Source: Paratrimastix pyriformis (Eukaryota; Preaxostyla; Paratrimastigidae). From it: a DNA stretch of 64,000 nucleotides. Under the pieces are notes generated by a model, which made no database searches, was not told the origin of the DNA, and was given only the letters and a program-made list of their open reading frames with translations. The translations under genes were made by a program, and so were the position numbers. Location: assembly GCA_027972325.1 (NCBI GenBank), contig JAPMOS010000128.1:1-64000 (forward strand), written 5' to 3'. Below, one piece after another: positions 50,073 through 60,752 of this stretch (position 1 is its first letter; every line of letters starts with the position of its first letter).

Positions 50073-50899
50073 CTGATTTCAAAGATCAGGAGATGAAGCG
50101 GGGGAATAAAAACAATGAGCCTGACCATTTTCCGGCACCCGGAGCGGGATTATTCCCCCAGTCAGTTTCACATGTTCTTTGGACACACAGCGGCGCCCAT
50201 TTTCTCATGAACCGTGTGATGCCAATGAACTTATGCTGGGTGCAGGTGGGGGGTGCGGGTGGTGGTGGGGGGGGGGGGGATGTACCATTCCGCAGTGCAC
50301 GCAGTTCGGCCAGCCATCCGCCGGGTCGGCCCCGTTTTGGCAAGTGGCGGGCTAAAACTGATTCGGAAATTCCGAGGCGGGACGCATGGGCCGCCCCTGG
50401 GCCGCCCCTGCACTTTTTTACTGGGCGGGGTGCTCATGGTTGATGAGTATTCACCGCCTCCCTGTCTCTCCCATCGCGTCCCGTGGTGCATTTGCAATCT
50501 GCCCGCCAGCAGAGAACCTGGACACATTTTCAGGCGGGTCCCGGCGAGCTGCTGACATTCCACTGCCCGACCGAGCAGCCCGGCTAACTTTGCTAAACCG
50601 ATCCCCCGACTGGGGGGAGCGCCACGTGTCGTTTCAGGTGATGCGCAGCATTGACGCTGTTCAAAGGGCTCTCCAGAAACTCGCATAGAAATGCAAGAGT
50701 GTCCTCCTGAAAAACAAGGAACCACAAACAAAAAAAATCAAGAGGTGCGTGCTGAAATCCATATTTGCGGAAGGTCTGAATGCTCAAGAGAACCAGGAAA
50801 CTCTCAACGCCCCCCCGAGGAGCCGAAAGAACGTTCGCTGGCGGCAGCCTCATAGCCCCAGGTGCGACTCACTTTTAAGCGTCGCGAAAGCTGTCCGGA
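50073..50899. other. Intergenic region between LRR-D and clathrin
   Basis: Contains a G-rich patch (about 50,250-50,280) and GC-rich DNA without recognisable coding sequence. It should hold the promoters of LRR-D and of the clathrin gene. Two overlapping 100-166-codon frames are open but lack motif support. Confidence 0.5.
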
Positions 50900-53800
50900 A
50901 TGGCGCAAACTACTCCGATTCGGCAGAGTGACCATCTTGAGGTCTGATCTTTTCAGATGGTTGCATCGGAGTGCTGACGTTCGCGTTGATTCATTCCTTG
51001 TGCCTGATCATAGCTCTCCCGTCTTGTGAACCCTGCTGTGATCGGGTTCGCTTCGGTGACCATGAACTCCGAGAACTTCATCTGTGTCACGGATGTTGTT
51101 GGCGAGGACAAGTTCTTGGTCATTATTGATTTGAAGAACCCCCGTGCTGCCCCTCAGCGCCACAAGATCGGGGCAGCCTCGGCTGTCATGCATCCCACGA
51201 CCCAGATCATTGCTCTCAAGGGTCTGGCTTGTTCGCTGATTCGATCTTTTCACGCTGCTTTCTCACCAGGTCAGGGTATGATTCAGATTTACAACCTTGA
51301 TGTTAAGACTCGGATTAAGTCTGCCAACATCGCCGAAAATGTGGAGTACATGCGCTGGATCTCTCTTGACACTCTGGCACTGATCACTCCCACTGCTGTC
51401 TATCACTGGCCTCTTGACGGTTTGTTTTTTTCTCTCTCATTTTTCAGGTGGACTCATTCACTCTTCTTCAAAATAATAGGTGATGCGACCCCAGCGAAGG
51501 TGTTCGACCGTTCCCCTTCCCTGGCCAACCACCAGATCATCAACTATCGCACCAACGAAGCCAAGACCTGGTGCATGCTTCAAGGTGTCACCATGGAGGG
51601 CAACGCCATGAAGGGCACCCTCATGCTCTATTCGGTTGAGAAGCGCAAGGCGCAGGTTCTTCCTGGCCATGCGGCCACCTTTATCAAGCACGTTCTCGAT
51701 GGGAAGAACGATGCTTCGACTCTTTTCTGCTTCGCTCAGGGCAACAAGGTTTGCGCTTTCTCTTCACTGTTATCGCACCCACTTTTTTTCTCCAAAGATC
51801 AATCTGATCGAAGTGAGCACCGACGAAGCCCCCTTCATGAAGAACGGCGACATCTTCTATCCTCCCGAGTTCGCTCAGGATTTCCCTGTTGCGATGGAGT
51901 TTGTTGAGAAGTATGGCCTCGTTTGCGTCCTTTCGGGCTATGGCTTCCTCTTCGTTTATGAGGTGGAGTCGATGCAGCTCATTTCGATGTCTCGGGTTTC
52001 TCAGACTCCCGTCTTCGCCACCACCATCGCCGGTAACGACGGGCTTCTCGCCATCAACAAGACTGGCTTGGTCTGTGGCCCTGCCTCTTGTTCTTTTCCA
52101 GTTGTGTGGTGAAAAATGATGCATCCTCACGTTGCCGCCCCAGACTGACGGGCTTCCTTTGAAGATTGCAACGTAAATAATGGCTGAATTCCATGATTTT
52201 CTTTTTTGTGGTGTTGCACTTCCTCCTGCATTCGTTCATAATCCCTTTCTTTTTTGGCAATGCAGGTGAGCAAGCTCCAGGTCGACTCTGCGGCCATCAT
52301 CCCGTACATCACCTCCAAGCTTCGGAACCTCGAGCTCGCCATCAAGATCGCCTCCCGCGCCAATGTCCCCGGGGCCGAGGATCTCTTCCGCGAGCAGTTC
52401 GAGGCTCTCTTCCGTCAGGGCCTGTACAAGGAAGCCGCGAAGGTGGCCGCCACCTCCCCTCAGGTCTGCCTCTTCTGCGCGCTTGTCCGTGTGCACTTTG
52501 ATCTGTGATTATCACGTAACGCACCTCCCGCAAAGAGGTGGCCAAAAATTCATGCGGATTCACTTTACAAAGCACGTCAGTCTCGTCTGAGATCCAACCA
52601 CTGCCCTTCCAGTTTGTTCTCTGCTCTTTTTGAACCCGTCCTCAATTGTTTTCCCACTGTCCATTTGCGATTTGCAGGGTGTGCTGCGGACCGACCAGAC
52701 CATCAACCGGTTCAAGCAGGCCCCCGTCATCCCGGGCCAGGCGCCTCCCCTCATCCAGTACTTCTCCCTGCTGCTGGACAAGGGCAAGCTGAACCAACTC
52801 GAGTCGCTGGAGCTGGTGATGCCCATCATGCAGACGGGCCGCAAGGACTTCGTCGATAAGTGGCTGAAGGAGGGCAAGCTGACCTGCTCTGAGGAGCTCG
52901 GCAACTTCATGAAGCAGCACGACCTTCAGATGGCTCTGGCCATCTACCTGACGGCCGAGTGCTCCGCCAAGGTGGTGCAGATCTTCGCCGAGACTGGCGA
53001 CTTCGATAAGATCATCCAGTACGCCACCACCGTCCACTACCAGCCCGATTATGCCGGCCTCATCCGCGGCCTGTGCGCCACCAACCCCAAGGTCTGCTTC
53101 TTCTCCTGCCTCTGTGTGCCTGTTCGGATCTGTGATTATCACGTAACGCACCTCCCGCAAAGAGGTGGCCAAAAATTCATGCGGATTCACTTTACAAAGC
53201 ACGTCAGTCTCGTCTGAGATCCAACCCCTGCGAGAGCCATTCGGCCATCCTGCCCTGTTTTCTCCGTCTCACTTCTTTCTTTTTCCTCTTCCTCGCTCAG
53301 GGTGCCGCCGCCCTTGCTGGCAAGCTTGCCACCTTCCCCCAGGGCGCCCTGGTGGAGCCTGGTGAGATCATGGAGCTCTTCTTCCAGCGGAACATGATTC
53401 CCGAGCTGACGGCCCTCATGATTGACGTCCTGCAGCGCAATGATCCCTCTGACTCCAAGTTGCAGACCCGCTTCCTGGAGATCCTCCTCCAGAAGGTCCG
53501 CTTCTCCGAGGGGCGGGGTCCTTGCGTGCTGGGCCTTTTTGTTTTGACGTGATGCATCCTAACGTTGCCGCCCCAGACTGACGGGCTTCCTGTGAAGATT
53601 GCAACGTAAATTTTGGCTGATCCTCGACCCACTCTGCTTTTTCGCATTGCGCCGCTCCGTCTTTCTCTTCGCTCACTCCTCTTCTCCTTCCGCTTGCCCT
53701 TTTCCCAGGCTCCCAACGTGGCCGACGCCATCTTCGGGAAGGCCCTCTACTCCCAGTACGACCGGACTTACATTGCCCAGTGCTGCGAGAAGGCTCACCT

Positions 53801-56800
53801 CTACCAGCGGGCTCTGGAGCACTACACCGAACTGGCTGACATCCAGCGGTGCATTGTCAACACCAACATGATCAACCCCGAGTTCCTTGTCCAGGTCCGC
53901 CTCCCTGTCTGGTTCTGTTGGTCTTGTCGGGGGTGACTTTCGAGGATGACTTCTAATTCTGACTAGCTGAAATCTTCAAAATTCCGTGTTGTCAAGCGGA
54001 GACGCTTCGTATCGCACTGAGAAATTCCTGTTTCCTCTGCTTTCCGTGTCCTCGTTGTCCTTCGGCCGATGATTTCATCGTTTCTTTTTTCCCCTCTCTG
54101 CCCAATGCAGTATTTCGGCCAGCCTGTCCTGACGCCGCCTCAGGGTCTTGAGTGCATGAAGACCCTCCTCAAGAACCGGGCCAACATGACCCTCTGCATC
54201 GAGATCGCCAAGAAGTTCACTCAGAAGTTCGGCCCCCGTCCCCTGGCCGAGCTGTTCGAGTCCTTCAAGATGTTTGATGGTCCGTACGGCAGTAGGTGCT
54301 GGAGTGTGGTGGTGCGAGCGGCTCTGATGTTACTTTTTATCCTGACTTTTTTCAAACGAAAAAAACCTTTCATGAGGGTCTACATGAGATTACTGAGCCC
54401 CTTCGGTCTTGATACCTTTGGTGCCGGCTTTTTCTGGCTTGTCTTCTCACCTCTTCCGCCTCTGCCTCCCCCGCCAACAGGGCTGTACCTCTTCCTGTCG
54501 AGCATTGTTGCCGCTCTGACCCTGGACGAGAAGGACCTTGTGCTGAAGTTCATCCAGGCCGCTGCCAAGATCCAGCAGTACAAGGAAATCGAGCGGGTCG
54601 TCCGGGACCTGGCCAACTTCGAGCCACGCGAGGTGAAGGACTTCCTGAAGGAGGCCAAGATCGACCCCCAGTCGCTGATCATCCTGTGCGACAAGTACGG
54701 CTTTGTCGACGACCTGACCAAGTACCTCTACGAGAACAACATGCACAAGGCCATCGAGGGCTTTGTCACGGCCTACAACCCCCGCCAGACCCCCATCGTG
54801 GTCGGGACCCTGCTCGACCTGGGCTGCAACGAGGACTTCATCAAGGGCCTGCTGAACGCCGTCCGGGCCCAGTGCCCCATCCCGGAGCTGGTCGAGGAGG
54901 TTGAGAAGCGCAACCGGCTCAAGATGCTCCAGGCCTGGCTCGAGGCCCGCGTCGCCGACGACAACAACGTCGAGCCGGCCACCCACTCGGCCCTGGCCAA
55001 GATTTACATCGACTCGAACGCCAACGCGGACCAGTTCCTGGAGAGCAACCTGTACTACGACACCCTGGTCGTTGGCCGGTACTGCGAGAAGCGCGACCCT
55101 CACCGTGCGGTCATTGCCTACCGGCGCGGCAAGAACGACGACGAGTTGATCGAGGTCACCAACCGCAACTCGCTCTTCAAGGCCCAGGCCCGCTATCTGG
55201 TGGAGCGCCAGGTCTGCCTCCTCTGATTGGTGGGTTGTTGTTGTTGTGCGCGGTCGCGATTATTATGATGCAGAACAACGTTGCCGCCCCAGACTGACGG
55301 GCTTCCGGTGAAGATTGCAACGGATTTTTGGACTGAACTACTTTTTTTTCGCGTAATTGTGTCGGGGGGTTCCGTTTCTGTGTGGGCTTTTTTGCTCATG
55401 GCCTTTTGCTCTTTGCTCTTCGTTTTCCCCAGCTGCCCGAGCTCTGGGCCAAGGTGCTCGTGGAGACCAACCCGCTGCGTCGCCAGCTGATCGACCAGGT
55501 TGTCTCGACTGCCCTGCCCCAGTCGAAGAACCCTGAGGACGTCTCGGCCACCGTCAAGGCCTTCATGAACGCCAACCTGCCCAACGAGCTGATCGAGCTG
55601 CTGGAGAAGATCATGCTCCGCCGCTCCGAGTTCTCCTCCAACAAGAACCTCCAGAACCTGCTCATCATCACCGCCATTCGGGTCCGTCTTGCCGGGCCCC
55701 TCGCCGCTCTCTCGCTGCGTGCTCTGTGTCGTCGGCTGTTCGATGATGCTCTTTGTATACGCTTTGAGAGACCCGTCTGGGTCGTGATGCAAACTATTGC
55801 GGGGCTAAAACCCCACTGAGGAACACTGATAGGGATCCCAGCGGCACGATGAAGGTACGGCACCTCACGCCGCTCTCGTTTCTGCCTCCCCCTGCCCTTC
55901 CACCACCAGGCCGCCCCTGACCGCGTGAAGGAGTACATCCAGCGCCTGGATAACTACGACGGCCCCGAGCTGGCCAAGTACGCCATCAAGTCCCGCCTGT
56001 ACGAGGAGGCCTTTGAGATGTACAAGCGCTTCAACAAGCACGTCGAGGCCGTGGGTGTCCTGCTCCGTGAGATTGGTCGGTCCTCCTCGCCTCTTTACCT
56101 TGCTGTGCGCGACCTCTTCACTCAGATGTGATGCATCCTCACGTTGCCGCCCCAGACTGACGGGTTTCCTTTGAAGATTGCAACGTAAAAATGGCTGATC
56201 CTCGACCCCCCCCCTCCTGCTTGTGCCCCTGTGCCCCCTCGGCCGCTTCCTCACCTTTTTTCCTCTTCCCTTCAACACGCACAGGCAACGTTCCCCGGGC
56301 CACTGAGTACGCGACCACCGTCAACCTGCCCGAAGTCTGGTCGGAGCTCGCCGAGGGGCAGCTCGCCCAGAACCTGGTCTCCGAGGCCATTGGTCAGTCC
56401 TGCCTTGCCTCCCCTCAGCTTGCCGTGGGTGGTATGTTTTTCGATGATGCTCTATGTATACGCTTTGAGAGACCCGTCTGGGTCGTGATGCAAACTATTG
56501 CGGGGCTAAAACCCCACTGAGAAAATCCTACCGACTCGAGCGCCCTGAGTACCTGCGGTCGCTCATGTTCCCTCTTCCTGCCTGCCCCCCCTCCCACCCC
56601 CAACTGCAGAATCGTACATCAAGGCCGCTGACCCGTCCAAGTTCGACCGTGTCATCGAGGCGGCCAAGACGGCCGGCCTGTACGCGGCCCTGATCCCCTA
56701 CCTGTCCATGGCCCGCAAGCAGGGCGTCAAGGATCCCATTGTCGACGGTGCCCTCGTGTACGCCTACGCCAAGACCGACCGCCTCGCCGATCTCGACGAC

Positions 56801-59208
56801 TTCATCGCCTCGCCCAACACCGCCGACGTCTGCTTCTCCTCCCTTTGCCCTGCTCTCGTCCTGCCGCCATGTCGCCCTTCTCTGCTTGGAGACGGTGATG
56901 AGATTCTACAGATTCCCCTTCTTACTCACCCGTGGTGATTAGTCTTCACCCCCGGCAGCCTAACAAACTGTCGGACTGAGCCTCCACTGCCCTCGCTGTT
57001 GTTGTTGTGTGCTTTTTCCTGTCTCCTCCGTCCTGCTCGCTCGCTCACACCCTCCATCCGCTCCTCGCTCGCGCAGCTGCAAGCCATTGGCGAGGAGTGC
57101 TTTGGGGAGGCCCTCTACCACGCTGCCCGGTCGATCTTCACCCAGGTGGGCAACTGGGTCCGCCTCGCTTCGACTCACATCAAGCTCGAGGCCTATCAAG
57201 CTGCTTTCGAGGCCGCCAAGAAGGCCATGACCATGCGGTCCGTTCGCCGCCCCCGCTATGGCTTCGCTGCCTCCTCCTCCACGGCGAGACGGTGATGAGA
57301 TTCCACAGATTCCCCTTCTGACTCACCCGTGGTGATTAGTCTTACACCCCGGCAGCCTAACAAACTGTCGGACTGAGCCTCCACATCCACACTCTCTCTG
57401 CCCGCTTCCCTCCAGTTGTTGCCTGTGCTCACCCTCCGATTTCCCTCTCCTCACAGGACCTGGAAGGAGGTGTGCTTTGCGTGCGTCGAGGCCAAGCAGT
57501 TCCGGCTGGCCCAGCAGTGCGGTGTCAACATCTGTGTGCAAATCGACGAGCTTGAGGAGCTGATCCGGTTCTACCTGGAGCGTGGCCACTTTGAGGAGAT
57601 CATTGCCCTGCTCGAGTACGCCATTGATAGCGAGCAGCGGCCGCCCCACATGGGCATGTTCACCGAGCTGGGCGTCCTCTACAGCAAGTTCAAGCCCGAC
57701 AAGTTGATGGACCACCTGAAGAAGCCCAACATTGTGGCCCGGCTGAACATTCCCCAGCTGCTGCGCGTCTGCGAGGAGAACCTGCAGTGGCCCGAGTGCT
57801 GTTTCCTCTACTGCCACTACGACGAGTACGACTACGCCGCCAGCACCATGCTCAGCCACGGGGTGGATGCCTGGTCCCACCAGCAGTTCAAGGACGTCAT
57901 CTCCAAGATTGGCAATGTCGAGATTTACTACAAGGTCCGCCCGCCCGCCCACTTTGCTTATCCGCACGGACGCACAGAAACACGTATAAATGATGCAGAA
58001 CCACGTTGCCGCCCCAGACAGACGGGCTTCCGGTGAAGATTGCAACGCATTTTTGGCTGACTCCTGTTTTCCCAGTGTGGGTTGTTGTTCCCTCTGCACC
58101 CGACCAGATTTCTCATCTCCTTTCCTTCCTCTCGTCTTCCCCTCCCGCAGTCGATTGATTTCTACATCCAGCAACACCCTCTGCTCCTCTGCGACCTGCT
58201 CAACGTCCTGACGGCCCGCATTGACCACAGCCGCGTCGTCGCCCAGACCCGCCGTGCCGGCCAGCTGGCCCTGATCAAGCCCTACCTGCTCCAGATTCAG
58301 CACCTGAACATCGCCGAGGTCAACGAGGCCCTGATTGACATCCTCGTTGAGGAGGAGGACTGCCACGCCCTGCGGACGGCCCTTGAGGAGCACGACCAGT
58401 ACGACGCGGTCCGTTTGATCTGCCTTCCTGCCCGCCCCTGCGTGGTGACATCATGATGAAATCCATCCAAACAACAACATAATAGGAAGTGCCGTCTGAA
58501 GGCTTCGAAACCCTCATGACGTCAAATGGAATACTGACACATTCGCACGCTCGTTCCCCCTCTGCTGATCGCCTACTTTTTCCGGCCCATGGCTCACCTG
58601 TTTCTGTCTTCTCTGCTGTCTCTCATCAGATCGCCCTTGCCCAGCGCCTGGAGAGCCACGAGCTGCTTGAGATGCGGCGGATCTCGGCCTGGCTCTACCA
58701 GAACAACAAGCGCTGGTCCCAGTCGGTGGCTCTCTCCAAGCGGGACCACCTCTACCACGACTGCATGGCCACCGCCGCCGCCTCTGCCGACTGCGAGGTG
58801 GCCGAGGACCTGCTCCGCTTCTTTGCCGACCTGCCCGAGGCCTTCCGTGCGCCCTGCTTTGCGGCCTGCCTGTACACCTGCTACGACATCCTGCCCGTCG
58901 ATGTGGTCATGGAGCTGGGCTGGTCGTGCGGCCTCAACGACTACGCGATGCCATTCCTGATCCAGTCGACCCGCGAGTACACGGCCAAGGTGGACGTCCT
59001 GGTGGCCGGCCGGGAGGAGGACAAGAAGAAGAAGCCCGCCGCCCCTGCGGTCGGTGCCGATGGTGCCCCCGTTGCCACCGAGGGCGCCCCCGTCCCTGTC
59101 ATGGGCGAGCCCATGCCCCCACCAGTGGCCCCCTTCGCCCCCGTCGGTGGCGTGCCCCCTCAGGCCTACTACATGTCCCCCTACGGCGGCGCCCCCTCTG
59201 CCTTCTAA
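50900..59208 (+). CDS. CLTC: Clathrin heavy chain, complete, 19 exons
   Basis: Exons: 50900-50941, 51014-51221, 51270-51419, 51480-51748, 51798-52070, 52266-52463, 52678-53091, 53301-53495, 53709-53894, 54111-54279, 54481-55211, 55433-55681, 55910-56075, 56285-56392, 56610-56827, 57077-57237, 57457-57934, 58151-58408, 58630-59208. All phases match; 1,683 residues against about 1,675 in humans. The start [18 protein letters not shown] aligns with the animal N-terminus. Residues 1-330 form the beta-propeller ([28 protein letters not shown]), followed by the alpha-solenoid leg ([11 protein letters not shown]-type repeats, [19 protein letters not shown]) and a trimerisation region ([11 protein letters not shown]). 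The tail is Ala/Pro/Gly-rich and I see no QLMLT Hsc70-type motif. It forms the coat of endocytic and trans-Golgi vesicles. Introns 1-4 are 48-72 nt; introns 5-18 are 195-249 nt, each with a snoRNA-like module. Confidence 0.97.
52112..52191 (+). ncRNA. Box C/D snoRNA candidate, family A copy 1 (clathrin intron 5)
   Basis: C box ATGATGC at 52116-52122, D' CTGA at 52145-52148, C'-like TTGAAGA at 52159-52165, D box CTGA at 52184-52187. The D box is 78 nt from the intron end. The guide before D' contains GCCGCCCCAGA, complementary to the rRNA P-loop segment CTGGGGCGGC. Confidence 0.75.
52499..52595 (+). ncRNA. Box C/D snoRNA candidate, family B copy 1 (clathrin intron 6)
   Basis: C box GTGATTA at 52505-52511, D box CTGA at 52587-52590. 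A GATC/GATC terminal stem closes the module directly outside the boxes. It is identical over about 97 nt to the copy in intron 7. An internal CACCTC/GAGGTG hairpin sits in the middle; no clear D' box. Confidence 0.7.
53126..53222 (+). ncRNA. Box C/D snoRNA candidate, family B copy 2 (clathrin intron 7)
   Basis: C box GTGATTA at 53132-53138, D box CTGA at 53214-53217. Terminal stem GGATC/GATCC, one pair longer than in copy 1. The D box lies 83 nt from the intron end. Flanking intron sequence differs from intron 6, so only the module was copied. Confidence 0.72.
53545..53624 (+). ncRNA. Box C/D snoRNA candidate, family A copy 2 (clathrin intron 8)
   Basis: C box GTGATGC at 53549-53555, D' CTGA at 53578-53581, C' GTGAAGA at 53592-53598, D CTGA at 53617-53620, 88 nt from the intron end. 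Same P-loop guide as copy 1. Confidence 0.77.
53937..54024 (+). ncRNA. Box C/D snoRNA candidate, single copy (clathrin intron 9)
   Basis: D box CTGA at 54017-54020, 90 nt from the intron end, and a D'-like CTGA at 53959-53962. The C box is weak (ATGACTT at 53946-53952). TTTC and GAAA could close a terminal stem. The bases next to the D box, CGTATCGCA, are complementary to a 5.8S segment I recall as TGCGATACG. Called mainly from position. Confidence 0.5.
54319..54400 (+). ncRNA. Box C/D snoRNA candidate, single copy (clathrin intron 10)
   Basis: C-box-like CTGATGT at 54324-54330, D' CTGA at 54342-54345, D box CTGA at 54393-54396, 84 nt from the intron end. GGC before the C box and GCC after the D box form a short terminal stem. 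Target not recognised. Confidence 0.6.
55261..55340 (+). ncRNA. Box C/D snoRNA candidate, family A copy 3 (clathrin intron 11)
   Basis: C box ATGATGC at 55265-55271, D' CTGA at 55294-55297, C' GTGAAGA at 55308-55314, D CTGA at 55333-55336, 96 nt from the intron end. Same P-loop guide; the segment before the D box differs from copies 1, 2 and 4. Confidence 0.77.
55737..55825 (+). ncRNA. Box C/D snoRNA candidate, family C copy 1 (clathrin intron 12)
   Basis: C box ATGATGC at 55743-55749, D'-like CTGG at 55777-55780, C' GTGATGC at 55784-55790, D CTGA at 55816-55819. Terminal stem TGTTC/GAACA. A GGGG/CCCC hairpin lies between C' and D. The D box is 90 nt from the intron end. Confidence 0.78.
56124..56202 (+). 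ncRNA. Box C/D snoRNA candidate, family A copy 4 (clathrin intron 13)
   Basis: C box GTGATGC at 56128-56134, D' CTGA at 56157-56160, C'-like TTGAAGA at 56171-56177, D CTGA at 56195-56198, 86 nt from the intron end. Same P-loop guide. Confidence 0.76.
56438..56525 (+). ncRNA. Box C/D snoRNA candidate, family C copy 2 (clathrin intron 14)
   Basis: C box ATGATGC at 56444-56450, C' GTGATGC at 56485-56491, D CTGA at 56517-56520, 89 nt from the intron end. The terminal stem is TTTTC/GAAAA, different bases from copy 1 but still paired, while the 82-nt core differs at one site. Confidence 0.78.
56888..56986 (+). ncRNA. Box C/D snoRNA candidate, family D copy 1 (clathrin intron 15)
   Basis: Consensus C box GTGATGA at 56895-56901, D box CTGA at 56976-56979, 97 nt from the intron end. 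GGAG and CTCC can close a stem. The D' position reads CTTA, so the D' guide may be weakened relative to copy 2. Confidence 0.72.
57282..57382 (+). ncRNA. Box C/D snoRNA candidate, family D copy 2 (clathrin intron 16)
   Basis: C box GTGATGA at 57291-57297, D' CTGA at 57317-57320, D CTGA at 57372-57375, 81 nt from the intron end. The guide before D' (CAGATTCCCCTT) is complementary to a conserved 28S segment I recall as AAGGGGAATCTG. Confidence 0.78.
57986..58064 (+). ncRNA. Box C/D snoRNA candidate, family A copy 5 (clathrin intron 17)
   Basis: C box ATGATGC at 57990-57996, C' GTGAAGA at 58033-58039, D CTGA at 58057-58060, 90 nt from the intron end. The D' box reads CAGA instead of CTGA, so P-loop guiding by this copy may be impaired. 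Confidence 0.7.
58445..58548 (+). ncRNA. Box C/D snoRNA candidate, single copy (clathrin intron 18)
   Basis: Consensus C box ATGATGA at 58453-58459, D' CTGA near 58,496-58,499, C'-like ATGACGT near 58,517, D CTGA at 58534-58537, 92 nt from the intron end. GCGTG before and CACGC after could form an external stem. The D' guide partly complements the 28S segment CGGCTCTTCCTAT, with mismatches. Confidence 0.72.
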
Positions 59209-59617
59209 GGGGTTGGGGCCTGGTTGCGGTGTGATGGTGCGGGGGCTGATCATCATGTCTTCATTGTAATATTTTTTTTTCCCATTGCTTGTGCTTGCTT
59301 GGCCAACACACCTTCACGACCGCGACCCTCCTGGACATTTTTCTCTCTCTTTTTCTGTTTGTCGTTTCCTTCTTTGCCTCTCTCTCTGAGGGTCCGCTAA
59401 TATCTGCATTTCCCGACTCGCCGCTCGAATACATCGCGGGGCCCCACTCTGCGGAGTGGTCAGCCCCCTGTCCCCTGACTTTTCCTTCGATTGGGGAGAT
59501 TTTTACCGGAACAGGTGAGCTTGGGATCGCACCCCAGAAGCAGCTTTTTTTGTGCAACTCTATTGAGTCCACACTTGTTCATGAGAAAGGAGGAGGTAGA
59601 GAGATGGGGTGGTGATT
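59209..59617. other. 3' flank of the clathrin gene
   Basis: Pyrimidine-rich DNA after the clathrin stop, presumably the 3' UTR and terminator region. An AATATTTTTTTT stretch near 59,268 is the only polyadenylation-like feature. No gene recognised. Confidence 0.5.
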
Positions 59618-60309
<692 letters not shown>

Positions 60310-60372
60310 CTCGGGGCCGCCGTGGCAGAGTGGGCAGGTGACACCCTCTCCTTTTTTACAACTTTCGTGCGA

Positions 60373-60752
60373 CTCTCTCGCTGTGTCCACTCTTTGTTTT
60401 ATCGCTGTGTGATCGATCCCCGTTCCTCTGGATTGAGACGCCCAGCCCGCCCGCCCTCCTATTTTTGACTGGGCGGTTGTGTCTTTCCTTTTTTGCGGTG
60501 CAATAATATGATTTTGTGCGGATCGGCGTGGCAGGGCGCCCCTGGGGCCGATCACAGAGCCTGGGGTAATTGGGGCCCGCCACCAAGCCCGGGAGGAGCC
60601 ATCATACGGGTCATTTGGCCCGGCCCCCCCCGGAGTGTAACGCATGGCGCGAAGGCGCGAGTACGTAATCTTTCTTCTTGAACTTGTCGCCTGCGCCCTC
60701 GCAAATACACAGCATATTCTCTCTGGGGGTTCGAAAAGCACGCACTGACGTG
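60373..60752 (-). repeat. LRR-A 3' flank, right copy, displaced by the inversion
   Basis: Matches 2,745-2,970 in the same orientation, with small indels and one insertion (60,560-60,722). It is the flank that belongs beyond the right-arm LRR-A, now 37.9 kb away. Confidence 0.75.
60589..60715 (-). repeat. Dispersed repeat, copy 2
   Basis: Reverse complement of 13,891-14,013 with a few substitutions and a small indel. The left-arm flank lacks it, so it is either an insertion here or a loss there. Confidence 0.6.

Noticed and set aside
50253-50731. Overlapping 100-166-codon ORFs upstream of clathrin
   Set aside because: No recognisable motif, paralogue or splice support; they lie in a probable promoter region.
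52071-58150. The repeated modules in clathrin introns as introner elements or inserted miniature transposons
   Set aside because: Introners are copied as whole introns with their splice sites. Here only the internal module repeats, with C/D boxes, paired ends, a fixed distance to the 3' splice site and rRNA-matching guides. I keep this as the main alternative, not the call.
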